Origin: Rhodococcus opacus | GTDB lineage: Bacteria > Actinomycetota > Actinomycetes > Mycobacteriales > Mycobacteriaceae | Reading direction: 5' to 3' | Assembly (NCBI RefSeq): GCF_012396235.1 | Contig: NZ_JAAXPA010000007.1 | Span: 62,001 to 126,000 of the forward strand | Length of the DNA stretch: 64,000 nt | In this document: positions 48,837 through 58,492 of the stretch, piece by piece | Position numbering within the stretch: position 1 is the stretch's first letter | Layout of the letters: every line of letters starts with the position of its first letter | Notes under the pieces: generated by a model | Seen by the model: only the letters and a program-made list of their open reading frames with translations | The model's database searches: none | Told to the model about the DNA's origin: nothing | Program-made: the position numbers and the translations under genes

Positions 48837-49090
48837 ATGCGCGCCCGGACCTCCGGCCGTCGCAGCGGGGGCACCGTCTGCGGCGGCTGCTTCCGCGGCG
48901 GCAGTGCCGCGAGCAGCTTCGTGGTGGCCTCGGTGACGACGGCTACCGCCTCCTCGAAGGGCTCACGGTTGGCGTCCGACAGCTTCTGGATTCCGCTGAC
49001 CTTCCGGACGTACTGACGCGCCGCCGCCTCGATCTCCTCCGCGGTGGCAGCCGGTTCGAGTCCGCGCAGCTCGGTGATGTTTCGGCACAT
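48809..49090 (-). CDS. DUF2277-family protein
   Basis: This 93-residue protein begins MCRNITELRGLEPAATAEEI, the hallmark of DUF2277, and has AARQYVRKVSGIQKLSDANREPF followed by a proline-rich tail. The early CRNI segment is strongly conserved in this family of unknown function and may bind metal or nucleic acid. It is a single-gene unit between palindromes C2 and B3. The 3' end has suffered a tandem duplication beyond the stop codon that leaves the reading frame intact. Confidence 0.85.
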   Translation of the reverse strand: MCRNITELRGLEPAATAEEIEAAARQYVRKVSGIQKLSDANREPFEEAVAVVTEATTKLLAALPPRKQPPQTVPPLRRPEVRARIAAKAASSS

Positions 49091-49140
49091 GACTCGACGA
49101 TAGCGCCGCACCGCCCTCGTCGCGGCTCCTCGGCGCTGGG

Positions 49141-49185
49141 CGAATGTACCTTTCGGCGCATCTGAGGCGCCGGAAGGTACATTCG
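49141..49185. repeat. Palindrome B3
   Basis: CGAATGTACCTT and AAGGTACATTCG arms extend to a 19-bp stem with one G-T wobble around ATCTGAG. It is the most symmetric copy of family B and lies 20 bp past the stop of the GT87 gene and 50 bp upstream of the DUF2277 start. It is probably the terminator for the GT87 gene. Confidence 0.75.
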
Positions 49186-49205
49186 CCCGTCGGGGTAGCG
49201 CGGCC

Positions 49206-50432
49206 TCAGCTGCGGGCGGGCTCCAGCGCGTCTTCGTCCGCGGGCACGGCGTCCGTCTCGACGTCCGGGAGCGGGGTGCGGGACCGCGCGGCCACGACTG
49301 CCGCGCCGAGCAGGACCAGCGCGATGAGGCACTGCGAGCTTCCGATCACCTCACGCACGGCCGCCTCCACCCAGCCGGACGACGAGGACTGCAGGACGAA
49401 GTTCGGGCCGATCAGGAAGATCAGGGTCGCGGCGCCGATCAGCGGACGCCAGCTGCGGTACTGCGGTGCGATCAGAATCGGAATCAACAGGATGCTGTAT
49501 GCCCAGTGGTGCGTGACGGCGAACGGCGCGGCGAGCAGGGATGCCAGGGCCACGACCGACAGCGCGATCAGGTGCTCACCGGACCGGGTGAAGCGGTACG
49601 CCGACCACGCCGCGGCGGACACGATGACGGCTGCGCTGAGCACCCAGAGAATGCTGGCCAGGCGGCCCTCCGCCCCGAGCCGGGCGATGACGCCGGTGAC
49701 GGCCTGGTTGCGGAAGAAGTCGGGTGCCCCCGCACGGCCGGTGGCGAAGAATTCGGTGGTCCAGAACCACACCGACGACTGCGGCAGCATCCAGAAGCCG
49801 AGGCCGACGGTGACCAGGATCGTGGCGAGGGATCGTCCGATCGAGCGGAAGTCGCGGCGGACGAGCAGGACCAGCAGAAAGGCCGCCGGGGTGATCTTGA
49901 CGGCCGCGGCGAGACCGATCGCGACTCCGCGGAACCGCTTCGGGATCACACCGGTGCAGTCGGCGACCACGAGCGCCATCAGAATGATGTTGATCTGACC
50001 GAAGTCGAAGTTCGAGCGCATCGGCTCGAGGAGAAGTACCGGGCCCATCGACAGCAGAGCGAGAAGTTCGGGGCGTGCGACGTCGAGCTTCGACAGCGCC
50101 ACCTTGACCATCCACCACACGAGTCCGAGGTTGAGGGCGCACCACAGCGCCTGCAGGACCGCGGGGTCGATCTCCGCCATCGGCGCGAAGAGGATCGCCG
50201 CGAAGGGTGCGTAGATGAACCTGAACCCGGAACTGCTCGGGAAGTCCGCGGAGTAGAGCGGCAGGCCGCTGACGAAGGCGTAGCCGGCGTCGCGGAACAC
50301 GGAGAGGTCCATCAGGTAGCCCGTCGCCGCATCGAACTCTCGGTAGGCCACCGCCCCCAAGGAGAGGACGCCCACGAGGAGCGCGACGGCGTGGAGACGA
50401 TAAGCCCTGAACTGCGATTCACTCTGTACCAA
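49206..50432 (-). CDS. GT87-family polyprenol-phosphate-mannose mannosyltransferase-like membrane protein
   Basis: This protein has about 408 residues and roughly 9-10 hydrophobic segments. A periplasmic-type acidic motif follows TM1 (GYLMDLSVFRDAGYAFVSGLPLY), with the aspartates expected for a GT-C catalytic site, then RFIYAPFAAILFAP and SNFDFGQINIILMALVV. This is the pattern of alpha-mannosyltransferases such as PimE or those of lipoarabinomannan synthesis. The start is uncertain: the annotated codon is TTG 50432 without a clear ribosome-binding site. The C-terminus is acidic and cytosolic-looking. Confidence 0.8.
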   Translation of the reverse strand: MVQSESQFRAYRLHAVALLVGVLSLGAVAYREFDAATGYLMDLSVFRDAGYAFVSGLPLYSADFPSSSGFRFIYAPFAAILFAPMAEIDPAVLQALWCALNLGLVWWMVKVALSKLDVARPELLALLSMGPVLLLEPMRSNFDFGQINIILMALVVADCTGVIPKRFRGVAIGLAAAVKITPAAFLLVLLVRRDFRSIGRSLATILVTVGLGFWMLPQSSVWFWTTEFFATGRAGAPDFFRNQAVTGVIARLGAEGRLASILWVLSAAVIVSAAAWSAYRFTRSGEHLIALSVVALASLLAAPFAVTHHWAYSILLIPILIAPQYRSWRPLIGAATLIFLIGPNFVLQSSSSGWVEAAVREVIGSSQCLIALVLLGAAVVAARSRTPLPDVETDAVPADEDALEPARS

Positions 50433-50557
50433 GAATTTGTTCTTTCATGATCGGCGTCGTGGTCAACGATCCACCGTAGCGGGCCGTGACCCAATCGTGA
50501 CAAAGGCGAGGTCGCGGCGTCCGAACCGCGCACTTCGTCATAGTTTATTTAGACTGA

Positions 50558-50563
50558 TATATT
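50558..50563 (+). promoter_or_regulatory. Putative -10 element of a leaderless PadR transcript
   Basis: TATATT ends 6 nt before the PadR ATG, in an AT-rich patch (50541-50565) within GC-rich DNA. Confidence 0.5.
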
Positions 50564-50569
50564 TCGATC

Positions 50570-51163
50570 ATGCCTGCGCGTACTCTCGACAATCCCCTCG
50601 TCCTGCCGGTGCTCGGCCTGCTCCTCGAATCGCCGATGCACCCGTACCAGGTGGAAGTCACGCTGCGCGAGCGCAGCGAGGAGGGCCAGTGGCCGCTCAA
50701 TCGCGGCTCGCTGAACAATGTGGTCGCGGCCCTCGCCTCGGCGGGCTGGATCGAGGAACACGAACGTGCGCAACGGGAAGGTCGGCCCGCCCGCACCGTC
50801 TACGCCCTCACCGAGGCCGGGCACGCGGAACTCGTGAGCCGACTCGACCTCCAGATCCGCAGTGCCGCACGAGAGTTCTCCCCGTTCTTCGCGGCGATCA
50901 GCTACCTCGGCGCGCTGGGACGCGAGGGCGCCGTGGACGCGCTCACCGAACGCGCCGAACGACTTACCGCGAGAATCGAATCCGACCAGGCACGGCACAC
51001 CCGAGCGCTCGACGACGGAGTGCCTGCGCTGTTCGTCGTCGAAGCGGACTACGCACTCCACGCGGCGCGGGGCGAACTCGCCTGGATCGCGTCGACGATC
51101 TCCGACATCCACTCGGGCCGCCTCACCTGGCCCGCACCGCAGACGAAGGACGTGCGGGCGTGA
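50570..51163 (+). CDS. PadR-family transcriptional regulator
   Basis: This 197-residue protein has a PadR winged helix: LLESPMHPYQVEVTLRERSEEGQWPLNRGSLNNVVAALASAGWIEEHE (about 16-65), then ARTVYALTEAGHAEL, and a C-terminal helical dimerisation region. The ATG at 50570 has no Shine-Dalgarno sequence, while TATATT lies exactly 7-12 nt upstream, so the mRNA may be leaderless. It diverges from the GT87 gene and converges with hutC. The target is unknown; the divergent GT87 gene is the nearest candidate. Confidence 0.85.
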   Translation: MPARTLDNPLVLPVLGLLLESPMHPYQVEVTLRERSEEGQWPLNRGSLNNVVAALASAGWIEEHERAQREGRPARTVYALTEAGHAELVSRLDLQIRSAAREFSPFFAAISYLGALGREGAVDALTERAERLTARIESDQARHTRALDDGVPALFVVEADYALHAARGELAWIASTISDIHSGRLTWPAPQTKDVRA

Positions 51164-51188
51164 GCCTCCGGTTCGGTATCTACCCCGG

Positions 51189-51959
51189 TCAGCCGGTCCC
51201 GAACGTCCCTTCGAGCCGATTCCGGGACCCGGGGTGGACGAGACGCGCGGCACTGACGAGGCCTCGCGAGGACCACGTGCGGCGCCGGATCATCAGGCAC
51301 GGTTCGGCGCGCTCGATGTGGAGGAGCCGGCATTCCTCGGGTGACGCGAGGATCGCTTCGACCACGTGCTCGCCCCTCGTCAGGGGAGCCTCCACGCTCA
51401 GATAGTGATTGGGCGTCTGCTGGGTGAAGTCCTGATCGAGATACCCGGGCGCCTCGGCGGGATTGACGAACCGGTCTTCGAGCTGGATCGGTGTGTCGTC
51501 CTCGTAGTGGATCATCAGGGAGTGGAACACCTTGCCGCGGATCGAATCCCGGATGAAGGCGTTCGCCGGATCGGCGTCTTCCTCACGCACGTACACCACT
51601 TCGGTTCGATGGCGGTGTCCGCGTTGCTGGATCTCGTCCGCGATGTTCTTGACCTCGAACAGAGACGACGCCGTCTTCGTGGCCGCCACGAACGTCCCCA
51701 CACCCATCAGGCGCACCACGAGACCCTCGGCGCTGAGTTCGCGCAGCGCGCGGTTGATGGTCATGCGGGAGAGGCCGAGAGCGCCGACGAGCTGATTCTC
51801 CGAGGGCAGCTGATCGCCCTCCTGCCAGCGGCCGGCGTTGATCTGCGACACGATCAACTGCTTGACGCGCTCGTACGCCGGGGCCGACTCCGTCCCCGGT
51901 CCGTTGTACAACGCAGCAAGCTCCGCGTCGACTACTGCGATCTCCACCACCACTGACAC
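51189..51959 (-). CDS. hutC: HutC-type GntR/UTRA repressor of histidine utilisation
   Basis: This 256-residue GntR regulator has the winged helix YERVKQLIVSQINAGRWQEGDQLPSENQLVGALGLSRMTINRALRELSAEGLVVRLMGVGTFVA (about 25-90), followed by a UTRA ligand-binding domain. In Hut systems HutC binds urocanate and releases DNA. It lies next to the glutamate dehydrogenase and hut genes. I chose the GTG at 51957-51959 because AGAGGGATGG lies just upstream. Likely operators are the GTnTAnAC sites at 56867-56884. Confidence 0.85.
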   Translation of the reverse strand: MSVVVEIAVVDAELAALYNGPGTESAPAYERVKQLIVSQINAGRWQEGDQLPSENQLVGALGLSRMTINRALRELSAEGLVVRLMGVGTFVAATKTASSLFEVKNIADEIQQRGHRHRTEVVYVREEDADPANAFIRDSIRGKVFHSLMIHYEDDTPIQLEDRFVNPAEAPGYLDQDFTQQTPNHYLSVEAPLTRGEHVVEAILASPEECRLLHIERAEPCLMIRRRTWSSRGLVSAARLVHPGSRNRLEGTFGTG

Positions 51960-51986
51960 CCATCCCTCTGCAACACCGATGAACTT

Positions 51987-52029
51987 CCCGTGCAGTCGGC
52001 CGTTGCAGTCTATCGGCCGACTGCACGGG
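51987..52029 (-). terminator. Perfect 16-bp inverted repeat after the glutamate dehydrogenase gene
   Basis: CCCGTGCAGTCGGCCG (51987-52002) and CGGCCGACTGCACGGG (52014-52029) pair perfectly with an 11-nt spacer. It lies 28 bp past the dehydrogenase stop and 28 bp upstream of hutC, so it may terminate the former and insulate the latter. Confidence 0.7.
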
Positions 52030-52056
52030 TAAGCCCTCATCGCGGTGCGCCCGGTG

Positions 52057-55000
52057 TCACCTCACCATGCTGCGGAGTTGCCTGGTCGCGACGGAGAGGG
52101 CCGCCAGGTCGTGCTCCCCCGACTCCGTGACGGCGTCGAGCGTGTGCCGGGCGCGCGCCAGCCGGGCCGCGTTGCGGTCCTCCCACTCCCCGATCTTCTG
52201 CTCCGCCGTGTCCACCACTTCACTGCCCGAGATCACGTCGAGGCACAGTGCCCGGACCGTGTCGTACAACTCGTCGCGCAACGACAACCGGGCCAGCGCG
52301 TTCCACCGGGTTCCCCGTCCCAGCTGCGAGACCCCCACCAGGAGGTGCACCAACCCGAGGCACTCCCCGAGCCGGTAGTACACCTCGGCCACTTCGCGGG
52401 GATCGCGTTGGGTGATGTCGGCGATCTCGACGATGTCCAGCAACGCGAACCGGTCCAGGAGCAGTTGCACCCGCCCGGCCAGGTCCGCGGGGACACCACG
52501 GGCCACCAGCGCGGCCGTGCGACTCCGGAGGTTCTCCGCGTCCTCACCGCAGAGCCAGCCCGCGACGCGCGGTGTCAGGTCCGCGACGCGGTCACGGAAT
52601 CGGGCGATCTCCGCCCCGACCGCGAGCGGCTGGGGCCTGCGGGTCAGCATCCATCGCGACGCCCGGTCGAGCAGCCGCCGGGTGAACAGCGTGAGGTCGT
52701 CCGAGAGCGCGGCGTCGAGGTCGGCGTCCCGGATGTCGCGCCGGAGCGACGGCAGGTCGAACACGGCCGACACCACCGCGAACGCCCGCACGGCGTCGGC
52801 GCTGCTCGCTCCGGCCTCCTCGCCCAGCCGGAACGCGTAGGTGATGCCGCCGTTGTCGACGACGTCGTTGGTGAGGACCGTCGCGACGATCTCCCGGCGC
52901 AGCGGATGGTCGCCGATGGCGTCGCCGAAGGACTCCCGGAGCCTGCGCGGGAAGTACCCGGCGAGGGCGTCCGCGAAAGCCGGGCTGTCGGGCAGGTCGC
53001 CGGCCAGCAGGTCCGACTTCAGCGCCAGCTTCACGTGTGCCATGAGGGTCGCGAGTTCGGGTGAGGTGAGTCCCGTCTCCGCGCGCTCCCGGGCGGCGAT
53101 CTCCTTCCTGGACGGCAGCACCTCGATGGCGCGGTCCAGACCGTAGCGGCCTTCCAGATGGCCGATGAGCCGTCCGTGCACCGTGAGGGATGCGGTTGCG
53201 TCGGCCCGGCACGTGCCCAGCACGTCGTTCTGGGCGACGTTGTCGGAGAGCACGAGACGCGACACCTCCCCGGACATCTCGGCGAGCAGACCCGTACGGT
53301 CGTCGGCGGCGAGACGGCCGCCGCTGACCAGGGCGTCGAGCAGAACCTTGATGTTGACCTCGTGGTCGGAGCAGTCCACGCCCGCCGAGTTGTCGAGAGC
53401 GTCCGTGTTGATTCGCCCTCCGGTGCGGGAGAATTCGATGCGTCCCAGCTGGGTGAAGCCGAGGTTGCCGCCCTCACCGACCACCCGGGCCCGGACGTCG
53501 GAACCGTCGACGCGGACGCCGTCGTTCCCCTTGTCCCCCACGTCGAGATGGGTTTCGGTGGCCGCCTTCACGTATGTTCCGATGCCGCCGTTCCACAGCA
53601 GATCCACCGGTGCCTGCAGGATCGCGCGGACGAGGTCCGGTGGGGACAGTTCGGTGGTCCCGGGGCTCAGTCCGAGTGCGCGCCGCGCCTCCTCGCTGAT
53701 CGGAACACTCTTCCTCGACCGTTCCCACACACCGCCGCCTGCGCTGATCAGGCCGGGCGCATAGTCCGCCCACGACGACCGCGGCAGCGCGAAGAGCCGT
53801 TCCCGTTCCGCGAACGATGTGGCTGCGTCGGGGTTCGGGTCGAGGAACACGTGCCGGTGATCGAATGCGGCGACGAGCCGGATGTGCGGGCTCGCCAGCA
53901 TTCCGTTGCCGAACACGTCGCCGCTCATGTCGCCGATCCCGACGGCCGTGAATTCCTGCGACTGGGTGTCGACACCCATTTCGCGGAAGTGCCGCTTCAC
54001 GCTCTCCCACGCGCCCCGGGCGGTGATGCCGAGCGCCTTGTGGTCGTAGCCGACGGATCCACCCGACGCGAATGCGTCACCCAGCCAGAACCCGTACTGT
54101 GCGGCAACGTCGTTGGCGATGTCGGAGAACGTCGCGGTGCCCTTGTCCGCGGCGACGACGAGGTACGTGTCGTCGCCGTCGTGCCGCACCACTCTCGGCG
54201 CCGGGATCACGGCACCGGTCGCGAGGTCCACGTTGTCGGTGACGTCCAGCAGTCCGCTGATGAAACTGCGGTAGCAGCGAACGCCTTCGGCGCGTTGGGC
54301 GTCGCGATCGCGGAGCGGGTCGCCGGTGGGAGCGGGCGGGCGCGCGACGACGAACCCGCCCTTCGCGCCGACCGGCACGATCACCGAGTTCTTGACCGCC
54401 TGCGCCTTCACCAGGCCGAGCACCTCGGTGCGGAAGTCCTCCTTGCGGTCGGACCACCGCAGGCCTCCGCGCGCCACGGCGCCGAACCGCATGTGCACGC
54501 CCTCGACCCACGGCGAGTAGACGTAGATCTCGAAGCGGGGCCGCGGCTGCGGCAGTTCCGGGATCCGCTGCGGATCGAATTTGAACGACAGGACCTGACG
54601 TTCCCGGCCCGGGCGGGCGTAGCGGTTGGTGCGCAGCGTCGCCAGGACCACGTTCAGGTAGGCGCGCAGGATGCGGTCGGCGTCCAGGCCGAGCACGTCG
54701 CCGATCGCCGCTTCCAGCGAGGCGATCAGTTCGCCACACTCCTCAGCGCCGCCCGGATCAGCGCCGTCCGGATCAGTGCCGTCCGGATCGAACCTCGCGG
54801 CGAACAGCCGGATCAGCGCCTGGGAGATCTCCGGATGATCACCGAGGACCGTCGCGATGTGGTTCTGGCTGTAGGGGAATCCACCCTGCCGGAGGTACCG
54901 CGCGTAGGCCCGCAGCACCTCCACCTCACGCCAGTCCAGGCCCGCGCGGAGTACGAGTTCGTTGAAGCTGTCCGTCTCGGCGCGAGATGCCCAGGCCGCG

Positions 55001-56766
55001 GCGAACGTCTCCGTGAAGCGGCGCGGCAACGCGTCGTCCACCGGCCCCGGCAACGCGTAGCGGATCCTGAACTCGTACATCCAGCACACCGTTCCGCGAC
55101 TGTTCGCGACCGTGTAGGGCCGCTCGTCGAGGACCGCGACGCCCATGCTCTGCAGGATCGGGAGAACATCGCTGAGCGAGGCGGATGCACCGCCGACGAA
55201 GAAGGTGAAGCGCCAGTCCGGCGCGTTCGCGTCGAGCCGCGTGTCGATCGCGCCGTCCGTCAGCCTCTCGAACACCACCAGATCGGCGTGGGCGCGCCGG
55301 GCGTCGAAGTCGTGCTTGTACACCTCCGGGAAGTGCTCCGAATAGTGCGCGAGGAGTTCGCGTTCGGCGGTGGCGAGTTCGTCGTGGAACCGGTCGTCCC
55401 AGGTCCGGCAGACCCGGGAGATCCGACGCTGGATCTCCAGTCGCCGGGTGTCCGTCACCTCGGTGTCCGCCGGGACCCGCATCGTGAAGTGCACCATCGC
55501 CAGCGGGTACTCGGACACGTTCGTGGTGTATTCGACTGCGGTGCCGTCCAGTTCGTCCAGCAGGACGCGCTGGGTCGCCAGACGCGTCCGCGTGTTGTAC
55601 CGATCGCGGGGAATGAACACCAGCGCCGACATGCTGTCGCCCGGGACGTCCGTGCGCAGGAAGAGGTGAATGTGCTCGCGCGCGGTGATGCCGGCGACCT
55701 CGGTGAGGGCCGAATGCAGCGAATCCGGGCTCGCCGCGAACAACTCGGTCAGCGGCAGCGCCTGCACGACCTGCAGCACGGCCTGTCCGGAGAACGAGTC
55801 GATGTCGAAACCGGCACGATCGAGCAGGGCCCGCACCCGGCGTCCCGCACCCGGGATGTCCAGGACGTTCTCGTGCCTGCCCGCGGGGGTGAACGCGCCG
55901 ACGAAGCGGTGCTCCACTCCTCCGGCCCGAACCCCGACCACCGACGGGTACGACGACCGGTGCACGGACACCGGAAGCGCCGCCTGCCCGATCGCCAGGA
56001 CGGGACCGGGTTCCGTGGCCGGCGCCCGATCACCCTCGCGGTCGTGGAGCACGCCGAGACTCTCCTCGGGTGCGCCGTCGGCGCCGTACCGCGCGTACCC
56101 GAGGACGGTGAAGTTGCCCGCCTCGCACCACCGCAGGAAGTCGGCGGCCTCGCGGACTTCTTCGGACAGCGAGTCCTGCCCGGTCTGCGAGTCGAGGTGT
56201 TCGGAGACCTGGATCTGCAGTTCGCGCATGCGCGCCAGATCCCGGTCCACCCGGCGCACGTCGGCGAGGACGGTGTGCAACGCCTCGACCAGCGCCGCGA
56301 CGACGGAGTCCGCGGTGTCGGAGCGCAGTCCCACGTGAATCCACGACTCCGTCGTCCCCGAGTCGCTCACAGGCGAGAGGTCGGTGAGGGTGCCCGACTC
56401 CGCGCGGCGGGCGACGAGGACAGGATGCAGCGCCTCCTCGATCGGGGCGCCGACCCTGGCCGCGGTCAGCAGTACCGATTCGACGAGCAGTGCCATGTCG
56501 TCGGTGACGATCTGCACCGCGGGCCCGATCCCGCTGGGGTCTGCGGCGTCGATTCCGCGCACCACCGCGGTCCCGGGGTTCCGGTGTCGCCCGGTCTCGA
56601 GATGCGTGTTCGCGATGCGATCACGCGCCTGCGGATCTGCGCCGTCGGCGGTGGGATGACCGGCGGTGCGGAGGTAGAGGTCGCGGAAACGCTGGGGCGC
56701 TTCCGGAGCGGAAAACTGCTGTTCATCGCGCTCGAGCGAATGTGAGGACGTCGAAATTACTCTCAT
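52057..56766 (-). CDS. gdh: NAD-specific glutamate dehydrogenase, large (180-kDa) type
   Basis: At 1569 residues this fits the large actinobacterial GDH class. The N-terminal about 750 residues are regulatory, with ACT-like segments. The catalytic part carries GAVARGGLRWSDRKEDFRTEVLGLVKAQAVKNSVIVPVGAKGGFVV (about 790-835) with the substrate lysines, DVFGNGMLASPHIRLVAAFDHRH near 965 and a helical C-terminus. It oxidises glutamate to 2-oxoglutarate and ammonium. A threefold 15-bp repeat encodes a DPDGx linker near residue 670. The ATG at 56764-56766 follows GGAAGG. Divergence from the hut genes suggests it uses the glutamate they release. Confidence 0.92.
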   Translation of the reverse strand: MRVISTSSHSLERDEQQFSAPEAPQRFRDLYLRTAGHPTADGADPQARDRIANTHLETGRHRNPGTAVVRGIDAADPSGIGPAVQIVTDDMALLVESVLLTAARVGAPIEEALHPVLVARRAESGTLTDLSPVSDSGTTESWIHVGLRSDTADSVVAALVEALHTVLADVRRVDRDLARMRELQIQVSEHLDSQTGQDSLSEEVREAADFLRWCEAGNFTVLGYARYGADGAPEESLGVLHDREGDRAPATEPGPVLAIGQAALPVSVHRSSYPSVVGVRAGGVEHRFVGAFTPAGRHENVLDIPGAGRRVRALLDRAGFDIDSFSGQAVLQVVQALPLTELFAASPDSLHSALTEVAGITAREHIHLFLRTDVPGDSMSALVFIPRDRYNTRTRLATQRVLLDELDGTAVEYTTNVSEYPLAMVHFTMRVPADTEVTDTRRLEIQRRISRVCRTWDDRFHDELATAERELLAHYSEHFPEVYKHDFDARRAHADLVVFERLTDGAIDTRLDANAPDWRFTFFVGGASASLSDVLPILQSMGVAVLDERPYTVANSRGTVCWMYEFRIRYALPGPVDDALPRRFTETFAAAWASRAETDSFNELVLRAGLDWREVEVLRAYARYLRQGGFPYSQNHIATVLGDHPEISQALIRLFAARFDPDGTDPDGADPGGAEECGELIASLEAAIGDVLGLDADRILRAYLNVVLATLRTNRYARPGRERQVLSFKFDPQRIPELPQPRPRFEIYVYSPWVEGVHMRFGAVARGGLRWSDRKEDFRTEVLGLVKAQAVKNSVIVPVGAKGGFVVARPPAPTGDPLRDRDAQRAEGVRCYRSFISGLLDVTDNVDLATGAVIPAPRVVRHDGDDTYLVVAADKGTATFSDIANDVAAQYGFWLGDAFASGGSVGYDHKALGITARGAWESVKRHFREMGVDTQSQEFTAVGIGDMSGDVFGNGMLASPHIRLVAAFDHRHVFLDPNPDAATSFAERERLFALPRSSWADYAPGLISAGGGVWERSRKSVPISEEARRALGLSPGTTELSPPDLVRAILQAPVDLLWNGGIGTYVKAATETHLDVGDKGNDGVRVDGSDVRARVVGEGGNLGFTQLGRIEFSRTGGRINTDALDNSAGVDCSDHEVNIKVLLDALVSGGRLAADDRTGLLAEMSGEVSRLVLSDNVAQNDVLGTCRADATASLTVHGRLIGHLEGRYGLDRAIEVLPSRKEIAARERAETGLTSPELATLMAHVKLALKSDLLAGDLPDSPAFADALAGYFPRRLRESFGDAIGDHPLRREIVATVLTNDVVDNGGITYAFRLGEEAGASSADAVRAFAVVSAVFDLPSLRRDIRDADLDAALSDDLTLFTRRLLDRASRWMLTRRPQPLAVGAEIARFRDRVADLTPRVAGWLCGEDAENLRSRTAALVARGVPADLAGRVQLLLDRFALLDIVEIADITQRDPREVAEVYYRLGECLGLVHLLVGVSQLGRGTRWNALARLSLRDELYDTVRALCLDVISGSEVVDTAEQKIGEWEDRNAARLARARHTLDAVTESGEHDLAALSVATRQLRSMVR
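54743..54787. repeat. 15-bp tandem repeat inside the glutamate dehydrogenase gene
   Basis: Three copies of TCAGCGCCGYCCGGA-like units (54743-54757, 54758-54772, 54773-54787, two substitutions in total) encode the pentapeptides DPDGT, DPDGA and DPGGA. The period keeps the frame, so copy number could vary without breaking the enzyme. Confidence 0.75.
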
Positions 56767-56866
56767 GTCAGTACCTTCCGTCGGAAGCATCGACACTCCC
56801 GACTGGTGCAATGGCGGGCCGGCACGCCTCTCGGCTGGGTCCTTGGAGAACGCTTGACAGGGGGTT

Positions 56867-56884
56867 GTCTATACAGGACTATAC
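56867..56884 (+). promoter_or_regulatory. Twin HutC-type operators in the gdh/permease promoter
   Basis: GTCTATAC (56867-56874) matches the HutC/GntR consensus GTnTAnAC exactly. GACTATAC (56877-56884) has one mismatch. The copies are 10 bp apart, one helical turn. A TTGACA (56854-56859) just upstream is a possible -35 for the permease-hut operon, which HutC would then repress. Confidence 0.65.
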
Positions 56885-56996
56885 ATCTAAGGCGATAAAA
56901 AACGTGAGTCAGAGCACACTGGATTCAGGACATGGGATAGAGCACCCGGGACCGACCCAGCAGCGCCGGACTCGTCACAGAGAGACAAACAGGCCT

Positions 56997-58433
56997 ATGA
57001 CACACGAGGGACCTCCCGAGATCAGCCTCGCGCCGGAGCGTCGCACCATCGACGTCGTTCCGGACGACGAGCGCCACGGATCTCCGCGCAGCCAGTTCAC
57101 GCTCTGGTTCGGCGCCAACATGCAGATCACCGCGATCGTCGACGGCGCCCTCGCGGTCGTCTTCGGCGCCGACGCGCTGTGGGCCATCGTCGGCCTGCTG
57201 ATCGGCAATCTCTTCGGCGGTGCCGTCATGGCGCTGCACTCCGCCCAGGGACCGCGCCTCGGCCTGCCCCAGATGATCTCGAGCCGGGCCCAGTTCGGCG
57301 TTCTGGGCGCCGTGCTGCCGCTGATCCTCGTCGTCCTGATGTACCTCGGTTTCGCCGCCACCGGCAGCGTGCTCGCAGGTCAGGCCGTGAACGAGATCCT
57401 CCACATCGACAACCCGACGGTCGGCATCCTCATCTTCGGCGCGATGACCGCGTTCGTGGCGGTGACCGGATACAAACTCATCCATGTGGTCGGCAAGATC
57501 GCGACCGTCGTGGGCATCATCGGATTCACCTATCTCGCGATTCGCCTGTTCGCCGAGTACGACGTGGCCGCGTTCGTCGGGAACAAGGGCTTCGACATCG
57601 TCACGTTCCTCCTCGCGATCTCGCTCGGCGCCGGCTGGCAGCTGACGTTCGGACCGTACGTCGCGGACTACTCCCGCTACCTGCCGCGCTCGACGAGCGA
57701 GCGCAAGACGTTCTGGTCGACGTTCGCGGGCAGCGTGATCGGCTCGCAGTGGTCGATGACGCTGGGCGCACTCGTCGCCGCCGTGGCCGGGGATGCGTTC
57801 CTCAGCGACCAGGTCGGCTTCATCGGCGAACTCGCCGGACCCGCCGCGATCGCCCTGATGATCTACCTGGTGATCCTGGTCGGGAAGCTCACCGTCAACT
57901 GCCTCAACGCCTACGGCGGGTTCATGTCGATCCTCACCACGGTGACCGCCTTCAACGGACAGTCGCGCATCTCGTCCCGGGCCCGCACCCTGTACATCAT
58001 CGGGTTCGTCGCGATCTCGATGCTCATCGCGATCGGCGCCAGCGCCGACTTCCTCAACAACTTCAAGAACTTCGTCCTCGTGCTGCTGATGGTCTTCACT
58101 CCCTGGAGCGCCATCAACCTGATCGACTACTACCTCATCTCCAAGGAGCGCGTGGACATTCCGGCGCTGTACGACCCGGCGGGCCGCTACGGCCGCTGGA
58201 ACAAGACGGCGATGATCTGTTACACCGTCGGCGTTCTCGCGCAGATCCCATTCCTCGCCCAGAAGCTCTACACCGGACCCGTCACGGAAATGCTGGGCGG
58301 CGCGGACATCTCGTGGATCGTCGGCATCGTCTTCACCGGCGCCATCTACTACCCGCTCGCGCGGCGCAGCAGCAACCCACCCCCGTCGATGATCTATCCG
58401 GCCAGTACCGCCATGGCGGATTCGCGACTGTGA
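56997..58433 (+). CDS. NCS1-family nucleobase/urocanate-type permease
   Basis: This 478-residue membrane protein is of the nucleobase:cation symporter-1 family with about 12 hydrophobic segments. Landmarks are [24 protein letters not shown] (TM1, typical NCS1), [24 protein letters not shown], and [23 protein letters not shown] between TM6 and TM7. NCS1 carriers take up cytosine, allantoin, hydantoins or similar small heterocycles. Placement directly before hutU suggests urocanate or histidine-derived imidazole uptake. The ATG at 56997 is preceded by a 230-bp divergent regulatory region with HutC-type sites. Confidence 0.85.
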   Translation: MTHEGPPEISLAPERRTIDVVPDDERHGSPRSQFTLWFGANMQITAIVDGALAVVFGADALWAIVGLLIGNLFGGAVMALHSAQGPRLGLPQMISSRAQFGVLGAVLPLILVVLMYLGFAATGSVLAGQAVNEILHIDNPTVGILIFGAMTAFVAVTGYKLIHVVGKIATVVGIIGFTYLAIRLFAEYDVAAFVGNKGFDIVTFLLAISLGAGWQLTFGPYVADYSRYLPRSTSERKTFWSTFAGSVIGSQWSMTLGALVAAVAGDAFLSDQVGFIGELAGPAAIALMIYLVILVGKLTVNCLNAYGGFMSILTTVTAFNGQSRISSRARTLYIIGFVAISMLIAIGASADFLNNFKNFVLVLLMVFTPWSAINLIDYYLISKERVDIPALYDPAGRYGRWNKTAMICYTVGVLAQIPFLAQKLYTGPVTEMLGGADISWIVGIVFTGAIYYPLARRSSNPPPSMIYPASTAMADSRL

Positions 58434-58492
58434 ATCACGCTGACACCCAGACTTTTCCTTCTTCCTCGTTCGACCATCAAGGAGTACACGAC

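Noticed and set aside
53158..56745. A 1195-codon open frame on the plus strand opposite the glutamate dehydrogenase gene
   Set aside because: It is a codon-bias shadow of the GC-rich gene on the other strand. Its translation is Arg/Asp/Val-rich, has no domain motifs, and the minus strand encodes a clear GDH.
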